Below, piece after piece: positions 57,701 to 64,000 of a stretch of DNA of 64,000 nt (position 1 is the first letter of the stretch; the number at the start of each line of letters is the position of its first letter). Location of the stretch: assembly GCA_024509875.1 (NCBI GenBank), contig JAMPIV010004930.1, positions 62,001-126,000 on the forward strand, given 5' to 3'. This DNA is from Oreohelix idahoensis (taxonomy: Eukaryota; Mollusca; Gastropoda; Stylommatophora; Oreohelicidae). The notes under the pieces were generated by a model. The model ran no database searches and had not been told where the DNA came from. It saw nothing but the letters and a program-made list of their open reading frames with translations. Position numbers and translations under genes: made by a program.

Positions 57701-58448
57701 AAAAAAAAAATGTGGAACATATTTTTTTTTTAAATATCAAAGAGCATGCGATAAGCGGCTCAAAACGCACGAATTATGCGCTGATAATTAATTAAATTGC
57801 CTAACATGAGGCTAATTATAGAGTGTCTGGTGAGGATATACCTCAACAGAAAAATAAATATGTCTCAAAAAATATTCACATCGGGGAGGTGTCACCAACA
57901 CACATCACGTTAGCATGTAAACACAATATACGTATGCAAGTTACCATAATCATCATTAAACAGCATACTCTAATATTGTCTTTAAAAATGGATGTACAAA
58001 TCTAATAGGAAAATTTAAATAGTAAAGTCTTTGACATGTAATGACATAAGTACATAGTAAAGTTAAACTACATGACGATCCAGGACATATGCTCTGGTAT
58101 TCCGAGGGTAAGTACACAATCTAGAACACGTCATGCTTGATACTAGTAAGGTAAGTCCTCAGCTCAACAATGACATTCTGAGAAAGTACAAGCAATATAA
58201 TGCTAATTAATAACTAATATGCTTCATAAGGTACAATACATTATTAATAATTGTGGCTGTTTAGTAAACTAAACAGCCCTTATATTAACTACTCAGTCCT
58301 CCTCTATCATCTTAAAAAAACGAACAGAAGAAGATGACAACAAAGCACGATAGTGTGTACATATAAAGTAAGTACAGATGTGCTAATCTATTGTAGAAAT
58401 ATAGGTGTGTTATGACTCTGTAATATATGGAAATATAGGACAGAAGTA
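57701..58448 (-). other. 3' untranslated region of the Gmr1-like element
   Basis: AT-rich, between the end of RNase H and the polypurine tract. No gene is seen. Confidence 0.5.
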
Positions 58449-58909
58449 TTAGTTGGAGTCATGTGGGCATCTAGACAAAATGTCAGCCATCACATTATCC
58501 GCACCACGGATAGCTCGTACCGTGAAGTGAAAAGGTTGAAGAGCTATAGCATATCGAGTGGATCTCGAACTCTTCAAATTCTTAGTCTGAATAGCTGTAA
58601 GAGCTTTCTGATCAGTCTCTAGAATGAAATGTGCGCCAGGAGGAATCTTTGTAGCTTTAGAATTGACCAAACCATCGCTAACAACTCACGGTCTAAAACC
58701 GAGTAGTTCCTCTCTGCCGCATTTAGTTTTTCTAGAAATGTACATAACAGGATGCAGAGTATTTGCATATTCTTGCATCAGTGCTGCTCCAATCCCAGTG
58801 GATGAAGCATCACTCCGAAGAACAAAAGTCCTATCAAGAGTAGGTAATCTTAAGATGGGAGGAGAAGAAAATATATTCTTGATTTGGTCTAGTGAAGATT
58901 GGCATTCTT
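58449..58909 (-). pseudogene. RNase H (frameshifted)
   Basis: Pieces include FVLRSDASSTGIGAALMQEY, CGREELLG, FILETDQKALTAI and AIRGADNVMADILSRCP with acidic catalytic positions. The domain ends at 58449. Frame changes occur near 58909 and 58680. No integrase follows, confirming the unusual order. Confidence 0.8.
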
Positions 58910-59850
58910 CAGACCAAACGGACCAGATTAGGCGAACCTTTCTTCAACAATGTTGATAGAGGTGCCATGATCGAAGATAAATTTGGAATAAATCTCCCAT
59001 AAAATTGAATTAAACCTAAGAGACTCCTAACTTGTTTCTTCGTTTTAGGAACAGAGATGTTCAGTATTTTGGAAGTATTGTGGTCTTCTGTCTTCAAGAG
59101 ACCATGACCAACACGATGACCCAGGAAAGAGATTTCACCAAAACCAACAAAAGCTTTAGAAGGTTTCGCTGTCAAATTATTCTCACGTAGAGTGGACAGT
59201 AAGTCATATAACCCTAAATAGTGATCTTCCCAGGTATCACTGAAGAGACAGATGTCATCTAAGTATGCGATGACATCCGAACGATGTGACAGAATTCGAC
59301 GCATCATGCGAACGAAAGTGGCAGGGGCGTTCATGAGACCAAAAGGCATAACATTCCATTGAAATAGACCCCTAGGTGTAGAAAAAGCAGTAAGAGGTTT
59401 GGCATGCTCTGCTAAAGGCACTTGCCAATAACCTTTAGACAAGTCAAGTTTAGTGAAGAATCTAGAATTAGAAAGTCTAATCAGTAGATCTTCTAACAAA
59501 GGCATCGGTTCAGCGTCGAACTTTGTGACCTGATTCAATTTGCGATAATCAACGCAAAATTCGTATGTTCTTATCCTTCTTCCGGACAATAACCATGGAA
59601 GAAGAATATGGTGAAGTCGATGGTTCAATTATATTTAATTGAATCATTTCATCCAATTCCTTTTCCACTTGCGACTGAAAGTGTATAGGAATAGGATACG
59701 GCCTAACCCTAATTGGATTATTGTCGGTAAGAATTATGTCATGTTCTATGACATCTGTGTGTCCAGGAATGTCAGTGAGAACATCCTGAAATGTTTGTAA
59801 CATCGACGAGACTTGTCGATGTTCGTCACCAGAAAGATTAGGAGAAACAG
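58909..59850 (-). pseudogene. Reverse transcriptase (frameshifted)
   Basis: It starts near HDIILTDNNPIRVRPYPIP and has SSPYSSSMVIVRKKDKN-type text. An extra base near 59577 shifts the frame to FCVDYRKLNQVTKFDAEPMP. Catalytic signatures are FTKLDLSKGYWQVPL, FQWNVMPFGLMNAPATF and VIAYLDDICLFS (the YLDD box), followed by FVGFGEISFLGHRVGHG and LLGLIQFYGRFIPN. It is clearly Ty3/Gypsy type. Confidence 0.88.
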
Positions 59851-59999
59851 AAACGTTTTTCCAAGATTCCGTGGAATGTAATGGAACCACTGGAAGGGGA
59901 AGATTGACATCTGAGAAGGTAGATTCCTCATCCTGTATGACAGACAGGGATGAATAATGACCGTGAGGTGCAGGAGCATCATCCGTTGCCTGGAAAATA

Positions 60000-61330
60000 G
60001 GCAGCAAATAGTCCGGACGTTCGTGAAATTCCGAAAGCATGTTTATGTGGAAAGTTTTATGCTTTCCATCAATATCGACCACATAGTCAACATCGGAAAT
60101 CCGAGAGACTATTGCATACGGACCTTTCCATGCAATAAGAAGTCTATTTTCCCTACTGGGGAGTAGGACGAATGCTTTGTCACCTGGACAAAGTTGTCGT
60201 AGACATCTATTCTTGTTAGCAAACTGTCTTGCCTTCTCTTTAGCAATTTCTGATGAAGCAGTTGCTAGCTTACATGCCTCAATGATCTTTTGTCTAAGAG
60301 CAATGACATACTCATATGAGGATTGAGTTTCATCGCTAATATCATCGGCAGTGATGAGATCGTGTAATAAAGACATAGGGCCGCGTGGACGCGCGCCAAA
60401 GACAAGTTCGAAGGGAGAAAATCCTGTGTGTTCATTAGGGACTTCTCTATAGGCAAAGAGAGCCGCGGGTAAAACCCTGTCCCAATGTTGAGGATGATCT
60501 TCAGTTATCTTACCAAGCAAAGTCTTGAGCGTTCTATTCAGACGCTCAACTAACCCATTAGACATAGGATGGTAGATACTACTACTGAGAGATCGTTCAA
60601 TATGTAAGGTAGACATTACCTGTGACATAGTGTCAGATATGAGTTGAGTGCCATGGTCTGACAATATTTCTCTGGGGAACCCCAAGCGAGAAAATATCAA
60701 CCAAAGAGCATCTGCGATATCTGTAGTAGATATGCTCTTAAGAGGAATAGCCTCTGGCCAACGTGTGCACATATCGACACATGTAAGGATAAACTGATGT
60801 CCTCTGGCCGACCTGACCTTAAAAGGGCCAATAATATCTATGGCCATTTTCTGAAACGGCCGAATAGGAATGTCAGCAGCCTGGATAGGCGCAGCATGTC
60901 GTGGTCCTCTAGATTTGACCTCCTGACATACCTTGCATGATCGGCAGTAAATACGAATGTCCTTATTGACAAAAGGCCAAAAGAAAGCCGCAAGGACTCT
61001 CGACTTCGTACGGGCAAAACCCATATGTCCAGCACATTGCGAGTCATGAGCATGTTGCAATATTTGCACTCTCATGCTCTTGGGAACAAGAATTTGCGAA
61101 TGTGCCGACGTAGTCGAATCTTGTACCATACGTACAAGTACGCCGTTTCTCATTGCAATCCAAGATTTTCTATTTGTATCCTGATTCGGATCACCTTTCT
61201 TCGCAAGAACGAAGAATTTTTTTAAAGAAGGATCTTCTTCTTGCAATTTTATGAAAGAGTCACGAGTGATTACTAAGTGACTATCTTGGCTATCAACTTC
61301 ATTATCACTATTCAGTGAAGTTTCGGGTGT
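60000..61330 (-). pseudogene. Integrase (zinc domain, DDE core, C-terminal domain)
   Basis: The H2C2 zinc domain is HAHDSQCAGHMGF followed by CRSCKVC (about 61050-60925). Core acids lie in MAIDIIGPF, ILSDHGTQLISD and GLVERLNRTL, the D,D-35-E pattern. The C-terminal part has GDKAFVLLPSRENRLLIAW and YAIVSRISDVDYVVDID, a GPY/F-like module. It inserts cDNA with a short target duplication. This domain has no visible break. Confidence 0.88.
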
Positions 61331-61479
61331 TTGTAGAGCTTGTGCTCTTGTAACTACTGCATTTGTAGCTTGCATGTTATTATCTTCCCAAGCAGCAATC
61401 TGCTGTGGGGTACACTCCCTAACTCCGTGAATACGACCAATAATAAGGTCCGCAATAGGATTAGGTAAGAGACAAGCAT

Positions 61480-61745
61480 GCACATCTCCAGTAAAGAAAG
61501 GAGTGGCAATGCGAATTACAGCAGTAGGATATTTTTCTAGAGTGCCGCCAAATGTGACACATTTAATAACCCTTCCTGTAGCACAAGATGGATCTACAAG
61601 CGATTGTCTAACACCAATAGTGGTGCATCCGGAATCGAAAAGTAGTGAGACCGGAGTATCATTAACAAGACCCTTATGTAGAATTAAAGAACCCCTCCCG
61701 TCATGCGCAACAGCAGCAGGAAGAGCGGGAAGTGGGTGACCACAA
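61480..61745 (-). pseudogene. Retroviral-type aspartic protease
   Basis: The frame is intact within the 1191-codon ORF. It has SLLFDSGCTTIGV, with catalytic Asp in DSG, and LIIGRIHGV near its end, which corresponds to the usual ILGxD-like segment. It cleaves the polyprotein. It lies directly upstream of integrase. Confidence 0.8.
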
Positions 61746-61749
61746 CTCA

Positions 61750-62330
61750 AAGTAGTTATGGTACCCGGTTCGAATAAAGTACTGCATTGGGGGCATTTGT
61801 TTGCTCTCTCAAAGTCAAAAGCAGAACCAGTGACAGCGTCAAAGTTTTTACTATCAACAACATGATTACAGGCTCCCTCAGTTTCCTGTTGTACAGCATT
61901 AGCCTGCTGATATCTCTTTTTTTTTTTGTGTTGAGATCTACCCCGACTATTATTACCTCTGAAGTTATCAGAGTTATTATTATCTCTGCAGTTATTATTG
62001 TCTCTATTGTAATTGTTATCCTGGTTCGAATTCCAGTTTCCACGATTACTATCATGTTCACATTGATGCGAACATCTATTTGTTTGGTTCTGAGGTCTTC
62101 GGCAGGAATAACCTCTATTACCATATCCTCTTTTGAAATGCTTATAATTATTAGGGTGATAGTAACGAGTACTATCAGGTTGTCTCCAATTCTTCGAAGA
62201 AGAATCACTATGAAATTGGTTTCCATGATTTTGACAGAAATTACCGCTACTCTTTCTATCAAAATTTTGTTGGAATCTACGAGCAAAGTTTTGGCCATAC
62301 GGAGCTGCCGAAGCAACTGGTAAACCTTCT
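61750..62330 (-). pseudogene. Gag C-terminus: Asn/Arg-rich nucleic-acid-binding region with CPxC motif
   Basis: After the capsid region comes a low-complexity Asn/Arg/Gly segment (NRDNNNCRDNNNSDNFRG, SRGRSQHKKKKRYQ). ANKCPQCSTLFEPG and TLSCGHPLP follow, ending at the protease. There is no standard CCHC knuckle. The CPQC...CGH arrangement looks like half of a treble-clef or RING-like zinc site. Confidence 0.6.
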
Positions 62331-63383
62331 TTCACCTTAGAGTTACCCATGGTTATGTGTGGGTGCGCAGTTACGTACTGGCAACAGAAATCTTCCATTT
62401 CTTTTATTGTTTTAGGTTTACGTTCATGAAGGAAAGCAAGGAAAGACTCATTGACAGACGACATGACTTTGTCTCTAAGTATTAAGTCCATAAGTCCTTC
62501 ATAAGTTTTTTCCGTCTTAGATAGTTCAACCCATCGTGAGAAAGTAATGCGTATTCTTGCAATAAACTCGGAGAATTCAACTCCATTTTCAGGTAACATG
62601 TTTTTAAATTGTAGACGATAGCCGTCTTCGTTAAGCTGATATTTCTTTAACAAAGCGGCCCTGACAACCTCATAATTGTTCTTGTCAGGTTCATCCACCA
62701 TATTTAATATACTTAGAGCTTTACCTGTCAGTATCCCTGATAACTGATAAACATATTTTGCTTTGTCTATGTTATGAGCTGTACATGCTTGTTCAAATCT
62801 GTCCAGATAGAACATTATGTCATCACTGGAAGGACTAAATGTTGGTAACTTAATCTTAAAAGTATCATTATTAGCCTTCCCAGAAGATGAACCCTTGTTT
62901 GAATCATTACCATTACTCATGCTCGTCAATTTCAATTTCTCCAACTCTAAAGCTAAGAGTTTTTTCTTCATGTTCCATTTTTGCTTTCCTCTCATCAGCC
63001 TCTCTTTGTAACTTCCTTTCTTCAGCTTGAGCCTGCATTTGAAGTCTTTCATTTTCAGCTTCTTTTTCAAGTCTTTTATTTTCAGCTTCTTTTTCAAGTC
63101 TTTTATTCTCAGCTTCTTTTTCAAGTCTTTTATTCTCAGCCTCTAGCTGTAGCTGGAGTTTTCTCTCCTCAGCTTCTGATTCCCTTTTTTGTTTTTCCAT
63201 TTCCATTTGGAATCTCTTTTCATCCACCTGCATCTGCAGTTTCTTTTGTTCAGCTTCCATCTGCAGTTTCTTTTGTTCAGCTTCCATTGCTTTATCATAT
63301 CGAGCAGTTGCAAATTCTTCTAACTTATCACCAGTCTTCCCAAGCAATTTACCCTGCTCAATAAAGTGCTCAAATGTAGACAT
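62330..63383 (-). pseudogene. Gag with coiled coil and SCAN-like capsid region
   Basis: Gag forms the particle that packages element RNA. It starts MSTFEHFIEQGKLLGKTGDK at 63383. A long heptad-rich stretch follows, with a 9-residue unit (ENKRLEKEA) repeated by a 27-bp DNA repeat. Near 62960 an A-run shifts the frame, and the protein continues as LALELEKLKLTSMSNGND. The capsid part (about 62830-62380) has FYLDRFEQACTAHNI, LSGILTGKALSIL and EVVRAALLKKYQL. A SCAN-like block then runs from GYRLQFKNMLPENGVEFSEF to KTIKEMEDFCCQYV. The SCAN domain of vertebrate zinc-finger proteins is thought to derive from Gag of this type. Confidence 0.82.
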
Positions 63384-64000
63384 GATGAGTAATATATAAG
63401 TCCAAAACCTGAAATAATTAACTAATTTATTTCAAACCTAAGTGTAACAAGTCTTAATTAAGCACTTGTATATTCACATCACCTTATATTATCCCAGTCT
63501 CTGTGGGAAACAAGTCTCCAATCAAAGAACTTGTATATGAAATATCAACAATCAATTCTTGATCATAAGTGCACTTCTCATTCAATAGTGCACGACACTA
63601 TTCATCATTCATTTATCATCAGTGTAGTAGTAACAGTGCATTAGCATAGCCCATTAACTAATTACTATAACTGTAAACAATGACTATGTAAACACATGCA
63701 GAATGTAAACATTGAAAATGTAAACAATACAAACAATGTAAACAATAACAATGTAAACAATAACAAAGATCAGCAACAATACAAAAACGTTCGCAGAAAT
63801 CAACTAAAAATAAAGCAGAAATTAATGAATATCACAAAAAATGTGACGATATCTGCGCTATAATTAAACAAAATACATGACACCACAGTGTATAAACAAA
63901 AATGTTGTATGAAACTAAATTATAGACAAGAGTAGGCTAACAAATACAAACAAATCAAAACAAAACTAAAGAATGTGAAATAATAACGAAAACAATATTA
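63384..64000 (-). other. 5' leader of the Gmr1-like element
   Basis: A-rich sequence upstream of Gag with repeated 'gtaaacaat' words (63670-63770). The primer-binding site and 5' LTR are not recognised here and probably lie past the window end. Confidence 0.5.

Larger units (their letters stand above)
56754..64000 (-). mobile_element. Gmr1-like Ty3/Gypsy retrotransposon (5' LTR beyond window)
   Basis: The domain order on the minus strand is Gag (63383-about 61850), protease (about 61700), integrase (about 61270-60000), reverse transcriptase (about 59740-58930) and RNase H (about 58900-58449). Integrase before reverse transcriptase is the Copia arrangement, yet the RT and integrase sequences are of Ty3/Gypsy type. 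This order defines the Gmr1-like group. At least three frame breaks exist (about 62960, 59577 and 58700-58909). Confidence 0.9.

Noticed and set aside
62913..63124. Programmed frameshift in Gag
   Set aside because: The overlap lies in the repetitive coiled coil where both frames are open by composition, and an A-run insertion explains the shift. No shift signal with a downstream structure is apparent.
63384..64000. 5' LTR of the Gmr1-like element
   Set aside because: No match to the probable 3' LTR start or to a primer-binding site could be found, so it is treated as leader.

Overview
The window is genomic DNA of an animal, most likely a lophotrochozoan (mollusc-like) invertebrate. Genes are split by GT-AG introns, about half or more of the sequence is transposable elements, simple repeats are very common, and the one receptor gene has the divergent pore region I associate with lophotrochozoan nicotinic-like receptors. 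The phylum is inference. Labels such as LINE-P, LINE-Q, LINE-R and SINE-A, SINE-B, SINE-C are mine.

Host genes. (1) A KIF17/OSM-3-type kinesin-2 lies on the minus strand from 14656 to 4098. Seven exons keep a consistent reading frame and encode residues 1-405: the whole motor, the neck linker and the start of the stalk. The rest of the gene lies beyond position 1. (2) The C-terminal half of a Cys-loop (nicotinic-type) receptor lies on the minus strand from about 54.3 to 50.3 kb. Its 3' splice site has been tandemly copied four times.

Layout. 0-15 kb: kinesin introns filled with RTE/BovB-type LINEs, other LINE fragments, a hAT MITE, a Tigger1-like mini-element, SINEs, a pentanucleotide satellite and a 37-bp minisatellite that arose inside a LINE. 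15-26 kb: a pogo/Tigger transposon set between TA microsatellites, then LINE fragments including an almost complete LINE-P (21123-24291) inserted in an older LINE-Q with a 14-bp target duplication. 26.5-30.3 kb: a very young LTR retrotransposon whose internal region is a chimera of reverse-transcribed tRNA-Ile and an antisense pol fragment. 30-36 kb: two Tc1-type deletion derivatives, one of them nested in a decayed piggyBac element. 36.0-38.2 kb: a DNA transposon with long inverted repeats that encodes a cysteine-rich protein I cannot place in a named transposase family. 38-39.6 kb: a tandem duplication with a SINE in only one copy. 39.9-45.2 kb: a TG...CA-bounded insertion with a 5-bp target duplication, with another element nested inside it. 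45-50 kb: SINEs, LINE fragments and a 53-bp minisatellite. 54.8-56.6 kb: LINE-Q fragments. 56.7-64 kb: a minus-strand Ty3/Gypsy-type element of the Gmr1-like kind, in which integrase precedes reverse transcriptase and Gag carries a SCAN-like region.

How the parts relate. The young LTR element at 26.5-30.3 kb and the Gmr1-like element share polypurine-tract and LTR-start sequence and carry homologous pol sequence, so the second is a good model for the parent of the first. SINE-A and the RTE LINEs end in the same ATG/GAT-rich tail, which suggests that RTE machinery mobilises the SINE. Most element proteins here are broken. The kinesin exons are clean and look functional.
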